NCBI GenBank assembly: GCA_015075185.1
Contig: JABTUW010000002.1
Coordinates: forward strand, 1,798,001-1,862,000
DNA: 64,000 nucleotides
Origin: Anaerolineales bacterium
GTDB taxonomy: Bacteria; Chloroflexota; Anaerolineae; 4572-78; J111
Direction: 5' to 3'
The number at the start of each line of letters is the position of its first letter. Position 1 is the first letter of the stretch. The notes under the pieces were generated by a model. The model had not been told where the DNA came from, ran no database searches, and worked only from the letters and a program-made list of their open reading frames with translations. The position numbers and the translations under genes are program-made. Below, piece by piece: positions 15,801 to 23,729 of this stretch.

Positions 15801-15965
15801 AGAGACAAGGAGAAGTGAGGCGAAGCAACGAGACAGCGCTGAGGTTACTTTCTCCGCCTCCTCGCATCCCCGTTTCTTCGCCTCCTTGCCACACCGGGAT
15901 TTGATGAATACCCAAAATCGAAAATCCACGCCCAAAAGGGCAGTCCAAAATCCAAAATATCCCGT
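15800..15965. repeat. Two adjoining heptamer repeats, cbiC-cbiD junction
   Basis: 15800-15890: left arm GAGACAAGGAGAAGTGAGGCGAAG and right arm with CTCCGCCTCCTCGC/TTCTTCGCCTCC, an imperfect hairpin. 15911-15962: AAAATCG/AAAATCC and AGTCCAA/AATCCAA units flanking a CGCCC...GGGCA core. The second one is translated as the poorly conserved N-terminus of CbiD. Confidence 0.75.
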
Positions 15966-17289
15966 TCCTCCCCGCAGCCGCAACGGCCAGAGGATTGGCT
16001 ATACCACCGGCAGTAATGCCGCTGCCGCCGCCAAAGCTGCCACCATCGCCCTGCTGACCGGCGGCTTTCCCGAAACGGTCACCATCACGTTGCCCATTGG
16101 CGAAACGGCTACCATGACCCCGGTTGAGCGCGAGTTGACGACCGCAGACCGCGGACCACAGGTCACAAATAACGCACCTCTTTCGACAGTCAGCGGTCAG
16201 CCGTCGGCGGTCAGCGAGGCGTACTGCTGCATGGTCAAAGACGCCGGCGACGATCCTGATGTGACCCACGGTGCACTCATCTGCGCCCTCGTGCGCTCCA
16301 GTCCAACGCCCGGCATCACTCTGGAAGGGGGCGAGGGGGTCGGGCGGGTGACGCTGCCCGGCTTGGGTCTGGAAGTGGGTGGACCGGCGATCAACCCGGT
16401 TCCCCGCCAGCAGATTCGTAACAATGTGGCCGATGCCGTGCGCGAAGTCAAGCCGGATGAGCCGGATTTCCTGGGAAAGCACGGTTTGGAAGTAATCATC
16501 AGCGTGCCAGACGGCGCGGAGCTGGCTCAAAAAACGCTTAACTCCCGCCTAGGGATCCTGGGCGGTATCAGCATTTTGGGCACCACCGGCAAAGTTTTTC
16601 CTTACAGCACCGCCGCCTGGCGGGCCAGCGTCATTCAGGCGGTGGAGGTGGCGGCCAAAAACAGCGTTGAGAAGGTGGTGCTGGCCACCGGCAATCGCTC
16701 CGAAGGCTTTGCCATGCGGATTTTTCCAGAACTGCCCGAAGTCGCCTTTGTGGAGTTGAGCGTGTTCACCGGCGATGCCTTGAAGACGTGTATTGCCCAC
16801 GGGGTGCAAGCCGTCGTTTTTGTCGGCATGATGGGCAAAATGGTCAAGACTGCCCAGGGCCATATGACCACCCACGTGGCCGGCAACCAGGTGGATTTTG
16901 GTTTTTTGGCCCAGGTTTGCCGCGAAACCGGCGCGCCGGATGAGTTGATCCAGGCAGTCGCCGCCGCCAATACCGGGCGTCATTTTTTGGAGCTGTGCCA
17001 GCAGTGGGAGTTCTACGCTCCTGTCCAGCGGATTGTAGATTTAGCCCTGAACAGTTGCGAAAAATTTATCCGGGATAATGGCGGGACGATGGAGCTGGAA
17101 GTCATTTTAGTAGATTTCGACGGGACGGTGTTGGCGCGAGCCAAAGGTGGCCAGGTGCATGAAAGCGGAACACCCTCTCTAAACGCCGTACCCCTGGTCC
17201 AACGCCTCAGCGCCGACCCGGCTCACTCCTATGATGATGAGAGTGTGATGGGCGCGCAAAGGAGCAGGGGAGCGAAGGAGCAGGGGTGA
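15904..17289 (+). CDS. cbiD: Cobalt-precorrin-5B C1-methyltransferase CbiD
   Basis: SAM-dependent C1 methylation of the corrin ring in the anaerobic pathway. The family N-terminus RIGYTTGSNAAAAAKAA begins near residue 30, preceded by residues encoded by the repeat; conserved MVKDAGDDPDVTHGA, LGILGGISILGTTG and GMMGKMVKTAQGHMTTH follow. Residues about 79-104 (bases 16138-16217) are an in-frame inverted repeat insertion between the early beta-strand region and YCCMVKDAGDD. The very C-terminus (from about residue 425) also runs into a repeat. ATG 15904 is preferred over TTG 15886; neither has a good ribosome site because repeats fill the upstream region. The stop overlaps the cbiET start (TGATG). 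Confidence 0.9.
   Translation: MNTQNRKSTPKRAVQNPKYPVPPRSRNGQRIGYTTGSNAAAAAKAATIALLTGGFPETVTITLPIGETATMTPVERELTTADRGPQVTNNAPLSTVSGQPSAVSEAYCCMVKDAGDDPDVTHGALICALVRSSPTPGITLEGGEGVGRVTLPGLGLEVGGPAINPVPRQQIRNNVADAVREVKPDEPDFLGKHGLEVIISVPDGAELAQKTLNSRLGILGGISILGTTGKVFPYSTAAWRASVIQAVEVAAKNSVEKVVLATGNRSEGFAMRIFPELPEVAFVELSVFTGDALKTCIAHGVQAVVFVGMMGKMVKTAQGHMTTHVAGNQVDFGFLAQVCRETGAPDELIQAVAAANTGRHFLELCQQWEFYAPVQRIVDLALNSCEKFIRDNGGTMELEVILVDFDGTVLARAKGGQVHESGTPSLNAVPLVQRLSADPAHSYDDESVMGAQRSRGAKEQG
16138..16217. repeat. In-frame inverted repeat inside cbiD
   Basis: ACCGCAGACCGCGGACCAC on the left and GTCAGCGGTCAGCCGTCGG/CGGTCAGCG on the right form an imperfect hairpin. It is translated without a stop and falls between two conserved CbiD segments, so it looks like an insertion tolerated in a surface loop. 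Confidence 0.75.
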
Positions 17290-17335
17290 TGAGCGAGCAG
17301 GTACCTTCTCCCCTGCCCCTCTGCCCCCCTGCCCC
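17259..17335. repeat. Heptamer repeat at cbiD-cbiET junction
   Basis: Left arm GGAGCAG/GGGAGCG/AAGGAGC/AGGGG, right arm TCTCCCC/TGCCCCT/CTGCCCC/CCTGCCC/CCCTGCG. It covers the last codons of cbiD, the stop, the cbiET start and its first ten codons, so both protein ends are repeat-derived. Confidence 0.8.
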
Positions 17336-18599
17336 CCTGCGTCTACTTGTAGTTGGTCTGACCGCCGGCGGCGCGGAGAGTCTGCCTTCTACCCTGCGAA
17401 CACGGATCGCCGCAGCGGATTTGCTGGCCGGCGGGCAGCGCCACTTGGGTTACTTTCCTGATTTTGCGGGCGAAAAATTGGTCATTGCCGCCGAAATCGA
17501 GCCGGTTGTCCAACGCTTGCAGCAAGCCTTGGCTGCCGGAGAGCAAGCGGTGGTGCTGGCTTCGGGTGACCCGTTGTGGTACGGCATTGGCGCGACGTTG
17601 CGGCGTTACTTCCCCACCGATGTAGTGGAAATTATCCCTGCCCCGACCGCTTTCCAACTTGCCTTTGCCGCCCTGGCCGAACCCTGGTCTGACGCCGCCC
17701 TGTTGAGCGCCCACGCTCGACCTTTAGCCGCGGTAGTGGCCGGGGCGCTGGCTGCACCTAAAGCGGCTATTCTCACCGACATGCAGCATAGGCCCGCCGT
17801 CGTTGCTCAGGCTTTGCTGGCCGGGGGTCTTCCGCCCGATACCCGCTGCGCCATTTGTGAAAACCTGGGCAGCCCTGAACAACGGGTGGTTCAAACCGGG
17901 TTAGGGCGAGTGGGTGAGGAGACTTATGCCCCGTTGAATGTATTGGTGGTGTGGAAGAGTGAAGGGGAGCAGGGGAGCGGAGGAGCAGGGGAGCGTCTCT
18001 TTTTAACCTCCAACTTTCCAACCTTTCAACCTTCCATCCCCCCCGGCCTGCCCGACGACGCTTTCTCTACCTCCGCCGGTCAGATTACCAAGCGCGAAGT
18101 TCGGCTGCTGGCGCTGGCCGAGCTGGCTCTGGGGCCGGAGGAAGTGCTGTGGGACATCGGCGCGGGCAGCGGCGCGGTGAGCATCGAGGCCGCTCGATTT
18201 CAGCCAAGCGCCGCTGTCTATGCGGTCGAAAAACGAGCAGAAATGGGCCGTCATTTTCAGGAGAATTTGCGGCGTTTCCCGGCAGCGAATATTTGTTGGA
18301 CAGAGGGAGTTGCCCCCACAGCGACCTGTGATTGGCCCGACCCGCATGCTGTTTTTGTCGGCGGCAGCGGTAAAAAGCTGGCCGAAATTATTGATACTGC
18401 CCAGCAGCGGCTCCATCCCCACGGCCGCCTGGTCATCAATCTGACCACCCTGGAGAATCTGCACCTGGCCTACACGCTGCTGCCCCAGGCGCGGGTGACC
18501 CAACTGCAAGTCAGTCGCGGCGTACCGATTCTGGATATGCTTCGCTTTGAAGCGCTGAACCCCATCTTTATGGTTACTTGGCACAAAGAAAGCGGATGA
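17289..18599 (+). CDS. cbiET: CbiE-CbiT fusion (precorrin-6Y/7 methyltransferase-decarboxylase)
   Basis: 436-residue fusion equivalent to CobL: N-terminal CbiE tetrapyrrole methylase (about 14-220; LLVVGLTAGGAESLP, ASGDPLWYGIGATL) for C5 methylation and C-terminal CbiT (about 255-436; KREVRLLALAEL, LWDIGAGSGAVSIEAAR) for C15 methylation and C12 decarboxylation. The linker (about 221-251, bases 17951-18040) and the first ten residues are encoded by heptamer repeats; the CbiT part resumes with the usual GLPDDAFSTSAGQITKREV. ATG 17289 overlaps the cbiD stop; a GTG at 17286 is possible. Followed by an inverted repeat and cbiL. Confidence 0.92.
   Translation: MSEQVPSPLPLCPPAPLRLLVVGLTAGGAESLPSTLRTRIAAADLLAGGQRHLGYFPDFAGEKLVIAAEIEPVVQRLQQALAAGEQAVVLASGDPLWYGIGATLRRYFPTDVVEIIPAPTAFQLAFAALAEPWSDAALLSAHARPLAAVVAGALAAPKAAILTDMQHRPAVVAQALLAGGLPPDTRCAICENLGSPEQRVVQTGLGRVGEETYAPLNVLVVWKSEGEQGSGGAGERLFLTSNFPTFQPSIPPGLPDDAFSTSAGQITKREVRLLALAELALGPEEVLWDIGAGSGAVSIEAARFQPSAAVYAVEKRAEMGRHFQENLRRFPAANICWTEGVAPTATCDWPDPHAVFVGGSGKKLAEIIDTAQQRLHPHGRLVINLTTLENLHLAYTLLPQARVTQLQVSRGVPILDMLRFEALNPIFMVTWHKESG
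17951..18040. repeat. In-frame repeats in CbiE-CbiT linker
   Basis: A purine-rich block (GGAGCAG/GGGAGCG units) adjoins a pyrimidine-rich block (AACTTTCC/AACCTTTC/AACCTTCC units). The two blocks are of different flavour and are not full reverse complements. Together they encode the interdomain linker in frame. Confidence 0.7.
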
Positions 18600-18665
18600 A
18601 AGAAGCGAAGCGGCGAAGAGAATAAATTCTTCGCTTCCTCGCCTCTTCGTGCCTTCGCCTCATTC
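18596..18665. repeat. Inverted heptamer repeat between cbiET and cbiL
   Basis: GAAGCGA/AGCGGCG/AAGAGAA on the left, CTTCGCT/TCCTCGC/CTCTTCG/TGCCTTC/GCCTCAT on the right: 7-nt units in reverse-complement arms. Fills the whole gap between the genes. Confidence 0.82.
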
Positions 18666-18682
18666 TTATGGAGGAAGATAAA

Positions 18683-19438
18683 TTGACTTCAGCCCTACTT
18701 ACCGCCGTCGGCCTCGGTCCCGGTGACCCGGAATTAATTACGCTCAAAGGGTTGCGCGCCATCGAGGCCGCCGATCTGGTTTTTGTGCCGCGCAGCCAGG
18801 ATGGCGAGCAAAGCCTGGCCCTGCGGATTGCCCAGCCCTGGCTGCACCCTGAGCGCCAGCAGGTGGTCGAACTGGCCCTGCCGATGACGCGCAACCCGGC
18901 CCAACTGCTCCCGGCCTGGCAGGGCGCCGCCGACCACATTGCCCGGTGTTTAACCGATCTGGGCAAGCCGGAGCCGCGGGGCGTTTACCTCTTGCTGGGC
19001 GATCCGCTACTCTACGGCACCTTTACCTATATTTGGGGGGAATTGGCGGCCCACCACCCGCAAACCAAAATCGAAATCCTGCCCGGTGTAACCTCCTTTG
19101 CCGCTGCCGCTGCCCGCGCCCAATTTTTGCTTTGCGCCACCTCGGACCGGGTCGCTATCTTACCGGCCAGTTACGAAACTGATGCGGCTTACTTGCAGCG
19201 GCTGCTGGCCGATTATGATACGGTCATTTTGCTCAAAGTCGGGCCGGTGCTGCCCCAAATTTTGACCGCTCTGGAAGAGATGGACCTGCTGGGCTCGGCC
19301 CTTTATGCCGAGCGGGTTGGCATGCCGGAGGAATACATTGCGCTCGGTTCGGAGGTTCGTGCCCTGCGCGACCAGCGCCGGCCCTACCTGTCGCTGCTGA
19401 TCGTGCGGCGGGATGGCAAAGAAGCGAGGATAGGATGA
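18683..19438 (+). CDS. cbiL: Precorrin-2 C20-methyltransferase CbiL
   Basis: SAM-dependent C20 methylation of (cobalt-)precorrin-2. Tetrapyrrole methylase fold with AVGLGPGDPELITLKGL at the N-terminus, LLLGDPLLYGTFTYI for substrate/SAM binding and EILPGVTSFAAAAA, all CbiL/CobI type; 251 residues. The TTG at 18683 has a strong GGAGGA site 7 nt upstream; an ATG at 18668 is in frame but its upstream sequence is repeat and it lies before that site. Either start gives a normal N-terminus. Stop overlaps cbiFG start (ATGA). Confidence 0.92.
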   Translation: MTSALLTAVGLGPGDPELITLKGLRAIEAADLVFVPRSQDGEQSLALRIAQPWLHPERQQVVELALPMTRNPAQLLPAWQGAADHIARCLTDLGKPEPRGVYLLLGDPLLYGTFTYIWGELAAHHPQTKIEILPGVTSFAAAAARAQFLLCATSDRVAILPASYETDAAYLQRLLADYDTVILLKVGPVLPQILTALEEMDLLGSALYAERVGMPEEYIALGSEVRALRDQRRPYLSLLIVRRDGKEARIG

Positions 19439-21495
19439 AGCGAGGAGGCGAGGGAGAAGATAAGATATATCAGACGCCTGTTACCGATGATGTGGCCGCC
19501 TCTTTGCCGCCGCGTTTCGTCGTCTCTCCCGGCACGGTTTATTTCATCGGCGCGGGACCGGGTGCGCCCGACCTCATCACCGTGCGCGGGCGCGACATCA
19601 TCGCCCAGGCTGATTTGATTCTTTACGCGGACAGCCTGGTGGAAGAAAGTGTCGCCAGTCTGGCCCACCGGCCCGAAGCCCGGATTGTCGGCTCCTCCGG
19701 TTTGCACCTGGAACAGATTTTGGCCCTGATGGTTGAAACGGCGCAGCGCGGCGGGGTTGTGGCCCGGGTTCACAGCGGCGACCCGGCCCTGTATGGAGCC
19801 GTCCACGAACAGATGGCTCACCTGGAGGACCACCACGTGCCTTACGAGGTGATTCCCGGGGTAACGGCTGCCTTTGCTGCCGCCGCCCGCCTCAAAATCG
19901 AACTGACCATTCCCGATTTGGTCCAGACCATTATCTTGACCCGCACCGCCGGCCGGACGACCATGCCGGAGGGCGAGGAGCTGCGCACGCTGGCTGCGCC
20001 GGGTGCATCTCTGGCCATTTATCTCAGCATCAGCCGAATTCGCCACGTCGTGGACGATTTGCTGGCCAGCGGCGGCTACCGGCCGGAAACGCCGGTCGCG
20101 GTCTTCCATAAAGTCACCTGGCCGGATGAGAGTTACCTGGTGGGAACCTTGGCCGACATTGCCGAAAAGGTTCGTGCCGCCGGTTACACCAAACACGCCT
20201 TGATTCTGGTCAGCCCGGCCCTGGAAGCCAGTCTGAAAGGGGCTGAACGCCGGACCAGCAGCCACCTCTACGATAAGAGTTACACCCACCGCTTCCGTCG
20301 GGCTGAGGATTTCAAGCGGGGCAAAGAACGTCGGGAAGCTCAAGCCCTGCCTGCCGGGTTGGTCGCCGGGGAGAAGCACCTCGGCAGCAGTTCGCCTCGG
20401 AGCGGCGCGGTGGTTATTGCCGTCACCCGGCGGGGAAGTGAGTTAGCGATTATTCTGGCTGAAACTCTCAGGATGAATTTGGTCGTACCAATCAAACACG
20501 CTGGAAAATTGGAAGGTTGGAAGGTTGGAACGTTTTATACCACTTATGCAGATTCCGCTCTGGCAGAAGTGCGCCGCTGCTGGCCCAGGTACAGCCAGCT
20601 CATCCTGGTTATGCCGGCCGGAGTGGCCGTGCGGGCGGTTGCGCCGCTGCTGGGTCACAAAGCCAGCGATCCGGCGGTAATCTGTCTGGATGAAGCGGGT
20701 CAATCCGTCATTCCTTTGCTGGGAGGGCATCAGGCCGGGGCGAATGAACTGGCGCGCCAGATTGCGGCCATCACCGGCGGTTACGCAGCGATTACCACGG
20801 CCAGCGATGTGCAAGGCAAACCGGCGCTTGACCAGCTTGGACAGGCCGAAGGCTGGCGAATTGATCCTGCCAGCGCCCTAACCCACGCCAGCGCCTGCCT
20901 GATCAACGATGAAGTCGTAGGGGTCTACCTTGATCCGGCGCTGGCGGCGATACGCCCGCAGATGACCGTCTGGCTTGATCAAGTGGAAAATTTAGCATGG
21001 GTGGAAAGTTTGGACGCGTTGGATGTTGACGCATATGCTGCCGGTTTAATTGTCAGCCACCAGACTTTGGGCGACCATTACCAGCACTTGCTCCGTAAAA
21101 GTGTATTGTATCGCCCCCCGGTCCTGGTTGCCGGTCTCGGCTGCAAACGCGGCGTTCCCGCCGTCGAACTTCGCGCTGCCCTGGAAAAAACGCTGGCTGA
21201 GGCAAATTTGGCGGCGGAGAGTCTGGCTGCGCTGGCAACAGTGGACCTCAAAGCTGGCGAGCCGGGACTGCATGAATTGGCCCAGGAATTAGAGCTGCCT
21301 CTGCAGGTGGTAAGCCGCAGCCAATTGGTCCTTTTAGAACCGGCTGGCTTCAGTCCCAGCGCTGCCCAGGCTAAGCTTGATCTCCCCGGCGTGGCCGAAC
21401 CCTGTGCCGTGCTTCTATCCGGCCCAAACGGCCAATTGGTTGTGCCCAAACGCAGTTTTGATCGCTGCACGGTGGCTGTAGCCCTGAAAGGATGA
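19435..21495 (+). CDS. cbiFG: CbiF-CbiG fusion (precorrin-4 C11-methyltransferase / precorrin-5A hydrolase)
   Basis: 686-residue bifunctional enzyme. Residues about 35-265 are CbiF/CobM (YFIGAGPGAPDLITVRG, RVHSGDPALYGAVHEQM, YEVIPGVTAAFAAAA), methylating C11; about 325-686 are CbiG, which opens the ring A lactone and loses acetaldehyde (LVMPAGVAVRAVAPLL, CLDEAGQSVIPLLGGHQAGA, VLVAGLGCKRGVPAVEL). Two short repeat-like stretches (20506-20535 and near 20990) interrupt the CbiG half. The first 17 residues come from a heptamer repeat that also spans the end of cbiL. The order of reactions makes the fused enzymes consecutive (C11 methylation, then lactone opening). Confidence 0.92.
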   Translation: MKRGGEGEDKIYQTPVTDDVAASLPPRFVVSPGTVYFIGAGPGAPDLITVRGRDIIAQADLILYADSLVEESVASLAHRPEARIVGSSGLHLEQILALMVETAQRGGVVARVHSGDPALYGAVHEQMAHLEDHHVPYEVIPGVTAAFAAAARLKIELTIPDLVQTIILTRTAGRTTMPEGEELRTLAAPGASLAIYLSISRIRHVVDDLLASGGYRPETPVAVFHKVTWPDESYLVGTLADIAEKVRAAGYTKHALILVSPALEASLKGAERRTSSHLYDKSYTHRFRRAEDFKRGKERREAQALPAGLVAGEKHLGSSSPRSGAVVIAVTRRGSELAIILAETLRMNLVVPIKHAGKLEGWKVGTFYTTYADSALAEVRRCWPRYSQLILVMPAGVAVRAVAPLLGHKASDPAVICLDEAGQSVIPLLGGHQAGANELARQIAAITGGYAAITTASDVQGKPALDQLGQAEGWRIDPASALTHASACLINDEVVGVYLDPALAAIRPQMTVWLDQVENLAWVESLDALDVDAYAAGLIVSHQTLGDHYQHLLRKSVLYRPPVLVAGLGCKRGVPAVELRAALEKTLAEANLAAESLAALATVDLKAGEPGLHELAQELELPLQVVSRSQLVLLEPAGFSPSAAQAKLDLPGVAEPCAVLLSGPNGQLVVPKRSFDRCTVAVALKG
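20506..20537. repeat. Short in-frame TTGGAAGG repeat in CbiG domain
   Basis: TTGGAAGG/TTGGAAGG/TTGGAA units encode KLEGWKVG inside the CbiG half, where family members show no conserved motif. Single-arm, no hairpin partner nearby. Confidence 0.6.
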
Positions 21496-21524
21496 AGGAT
21501 GAGGGATGAAGGATGAAAAAGTGA
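21487..21524. repeat. Heptamer repeat at cbiFG-cbiH junction
   Basis: AAGGATG repeated five times with small changes (AAGGATG, AAGGATG, AGGGATG, AAGGATG, AAAAAGT). The units themselves supply the cbiFG stop (TGA) and the candidate ATG of the next gene. Confidence 0.8.
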
Positions 21525-22855
21525 AACCTGTCCACGAAACACGTAACCGAGTGCAGTCTCCGCCTGGAACGCAGCACGCTTTACTTTCCCTCATCGGTAT
21601 TGGACCTGGCGATTTGCAGCAGATGACGGTAGCAGCTCAAACTGCTCTACACGCTGCCGAAACCGTTATTGGTTATGAGGTTTATATTGAGCTGGTGCGC
21701 CCGGTGTTACGGCCAGACCAGGAAATTGTGGTCAGCCCCATCGGCAGCGAGCTGGAACGGGCGCAGCAGGCGGTAGATGTGGCTGTGTCGGGCCGGCATG
21801 TGGCCCTCATCAGCAGCGGCGATATTGGCATTTACGCTATGGCCAGTCCGGTCTTTGAGGTTTTGCGCCGGCGGGGCTGGCCGGGCCATGACCCGGAGGT
21901 GGAAGTCTTTCCGGGGATCAGCGCCGTGCAGGCGGCAGCAGCCCGGCTGGGCGCGCCGCTGGGCCACGATTTTTGCACGATCAGCTTGAGCGACCTGCTG
22001 ACTCCGTGGCCGGTCATTGAGCGGCGGCTGCAAGCGGCCGCCTGGGGCGATTTTGTGGTGGCTTTCTACAATCCTCGCAGCCAAAAGCGAGATTGGCAGC
22101 TACCACGCGCTGTCGAAATTCTGCTGGCCTACCGCCCGGCGACGACTCCGGTGGCGGTTGCGCACCATGTCACCCGGCCTGAAGAAGAGATTGTCCTGAC
22201 CACTTTGGGCCAGTTGGAGCCGGCGCAGGTGGACATGTTTACCTTGGTGTTAGTCGGCAACAGCCAGAGCTACGTTTTGGCCAATCATCTGGTGACGCCG
22301 CGGGGATACGAAGGAAAAGCAGGGGAGCATGGGACTGCCAGCGCGGAGCGCCAGGCGAGACTTCATTCCTTCCCTCATGCATCCCGTACCTCCTGCTCTG
22401 ATATTTATCCGGTAACTCTGACCGGCATGACCGGACAGCGGGCTGTCGTCGTCGGCGGGGGGCCGGTGGGGCAGCGGAAGGTGCAGGGGGTATTGGCGGC
22501 GGGCATGGCGGTCAAATTGATCAGCCCGGAGGCGACACCCCAATTACAAGCCTGGGCCGGGGCGGGCCGCATCGGCTGGGTGCGCCGCCCCTACCAGCCG
22601 GGCGATGTTGTGGGAGCGTACTTGGTTTTTGCTGCGACGAACCAGCGCGCGGTCAATGCTCAAATTGCCCAGGAGGCCACCGATTTGGGACTGCTCTGTA
22701 ATGTAGCCGACCAGTCGGCTGAGGGCAACTTTCACGTGCCGGCGGTGCATCGCCGGACGGGGTTGGTGGTGTCGGTGAGCAGCACCGGCGAAAGCCCACG
22801 CCGGGCGCAAAAAGTGCGCGATCAAATCGCGGCATGGCTGGGGGAGAATGAGTGA
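21506..22855 (+). CDS. cbiH: CbiH (precorrin-3B C17-methyltransferase) fused to precorrin-2 dehydrogenase
   Basis: 449-residue fusion. Residues about 27-262 are CbiH/CobJ (LIGIGPGDLQQMTVAA, LISSGDIGIYAMASP, VEVFPGISAVQAAAAR, FYNPRSQKRDWQL), the ring-contracting C17 methylase. Residues about 300-449 are a Met8/CysG N-terminal Rossmann domain (AVVVGGGPVGQRKV, CNVADQSAEGNFHVPA, VSVSSTGESPRRA), which oxidises precorrin-2 to sirohydrochlorin, the CbiX substrate. The linker (bases 22306-22398) is a repeat. The start ATG 21506 lies within a repeat without a clear ribosome site; conserved sequence begins near residue 27. This pairs a ring-contraction enzyme with a step two reactions earlier. Confidence 0.9.
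   Translation: MKDEKVKPVHETRNRVQSPPGTQHALLSLIGIGPGDLQQMTVAAQTALHAAETVIGYEVYIELVRPVLRPDQEIVVSPIGSELERAQQAVDVAVSGRHVALISSGDIGIYAMASPVFEVLRRRGWPGHDPEVEVFPGISAVQAAAARLGAPLGHDFCTISLSDLLTPWPVIERRLQAAAWGDFVVAFYNPRSQKRDWQLPRAVEILLAYRPATTPVAVAHHVTRPEEEIVLTTLGQLEPAQVDMFTLVLVGNSQSYVLANHLVTPRGYEGKAGEHGTASAERQARLHSFPHASRTSCSDIYPVTLTGMTGQRAVVVGGGPVGQRKVQGVLAAGMAVKLISPEATPQLQAWAGAGRIGWVRRPYQPGDVVGAYLVFAATNQRAVNAQIAQEATDLGLLCNVADQSAEGNFHVPAVHRRTGLVVSVSSTGESPRRAQKVRDQIAAWLGENE
22306..22398. repeat. In-frame repeat in CbiH-dehydrogenase linker
   Basis: Left part GGAAAAGCAGGGGAGCATGGGA, right part CATTCCTTCCCTCATGCATCCC/GTACCTCCTGC: loosely reverse-complementary heptamer blocks, translated as the interdomain linker. 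Confidence 0.65.
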
Positions 22856-22870
22856 GGCGAGGAGTTTTGT

Positions 22871-23650
22871 ATGGCAGGTAAAGCTTATTTGGTGGGGGGA
22901 GGGCCTGGTCGGGCCGACCTGATCACTGTGCGCGGGTTGAATTTGCTGCGCCAGGCTGAGGTTGTTTTGTACGACCGCCTGATTGCGCAGGAACTGCTGC
23001 AAGAGGTTCCGCCCGAAGCCGAGTTGATATTTGTGGGCAAAGGCCCCGACCGCCACATAATGAGTCAAGAGCAGATTAACCAACTGCTGGTGGATCGGGT
23101 CAAGGCCGGCAAACAGGTGGTCCGCTTAAAAGGGGGGGACCCCTTTGTGTTTGGCCGGGGCGGCGAAGAGGTCTTGGCTCTGGCCAAGGCCGGCTTATGT
23201 TTTGAGATTGTACCAGGGGTTTCCTCGGTGCTGGCTGCGCCGGCCTATGCCGGCATTCCCGTGACTCATCGCGGTCTGGTGACCTCTTTTGCCGTAGTGA
23301 CCGGCCACGAAGACCCGACGAAGCCGGAGAGCACAACCGACTGGGTGGCCCTGGCCCGTATTCCAACCCTCATCTTGTTGATGGCGGTCAAACACATTGC
23401 CGACATCTGCAACGAATTAATCGAGGCCGGCCGGCCGGCTGACACTCCGGCAGCGGTCATTAGTTGGGCGACCACGGATTTTCAGCGGGTTCTGCGCACC
23501 ACGCTGGCTGCGCTGCCAGAAACCATCATCCGTCACGAACTGCCCACCCCGGCGGTGATTGTGATTGGTGAAGTCGCCGCGCTGGCGGATCAGTTGGCCT
23601 GGTTTCAGCCGGAAGGGGGAGCGTCGGGCTTTGCGCCAATAGAAATGTAG
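22871..23650 (+). CDS. cobA: Uroporphyrinogen-III C-methyltransferase (SUMT)
   Basis: Makes precorrin-2 from uroporphyrinogen III by methylation at C2 and C7, the entry step to cobalamin and siroheme. 259 residues, typical stand-alone SUMT: LVGGGPGRADLITVRGL, VVRLKGGDPFVFGRGGEE, EIVPGVSSVLAAPAYAGIP and PVTHRGLVTSFAVVTGH are all present. GGAG lies 9 nt before the ATG. Last gene of the corrin operon; a strong palindromic hairpin follows 14 nt after the stop. Confidence 0.95.
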   Translation: MAGKAYLVGGGPGRADLITVRGLNLLRQAEVVLYDRLIAQELLQEVPPEAELIFVGKGPDRHIMSQEQINQLLVDRVKAGKQVVRLKGGDPFVFGRGGEEVLALAKAGLCFEIVPGVSSVLAAPAYAGIPVTHRGLVTSFAVVTGHEDPTKPESTTDWVALARIPTLILLMAVKHIADICNELIEAGRPADTPAAVISWATTDFQRVLRTTLAALPETIIRHELPTPAVIVIGEVAALADQLAWFQPEGGASGFAPIEM

Positions 23651-23663
23651 TCCTTTGTTAAGA

Positions 23664-23695
23664 GCGGAGTGAAAAAGTGCGCTTTTTCACTCCGC
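23664..23695. terminator. Perfect 14-bp hairpin between convergent genes
   Basis: GCGGAGTGAAAAAG (23664-23677) pairs perfectly with CTTTTTCACTCCGC (23682-23695) around a TGCG loop. It sits between the end of cobA and the convergent end of the protease gene. No T-run follows on the plus strand beyond the stem. Its outline matches the palindrome at 59942-59971, so it may be a dispersed element used as a terminator. Confidence 0.55.
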
Positions 23696-23729
23696 CCACG
23701 GTTGGAGCTACTGATGCGGTAATGCCGGA

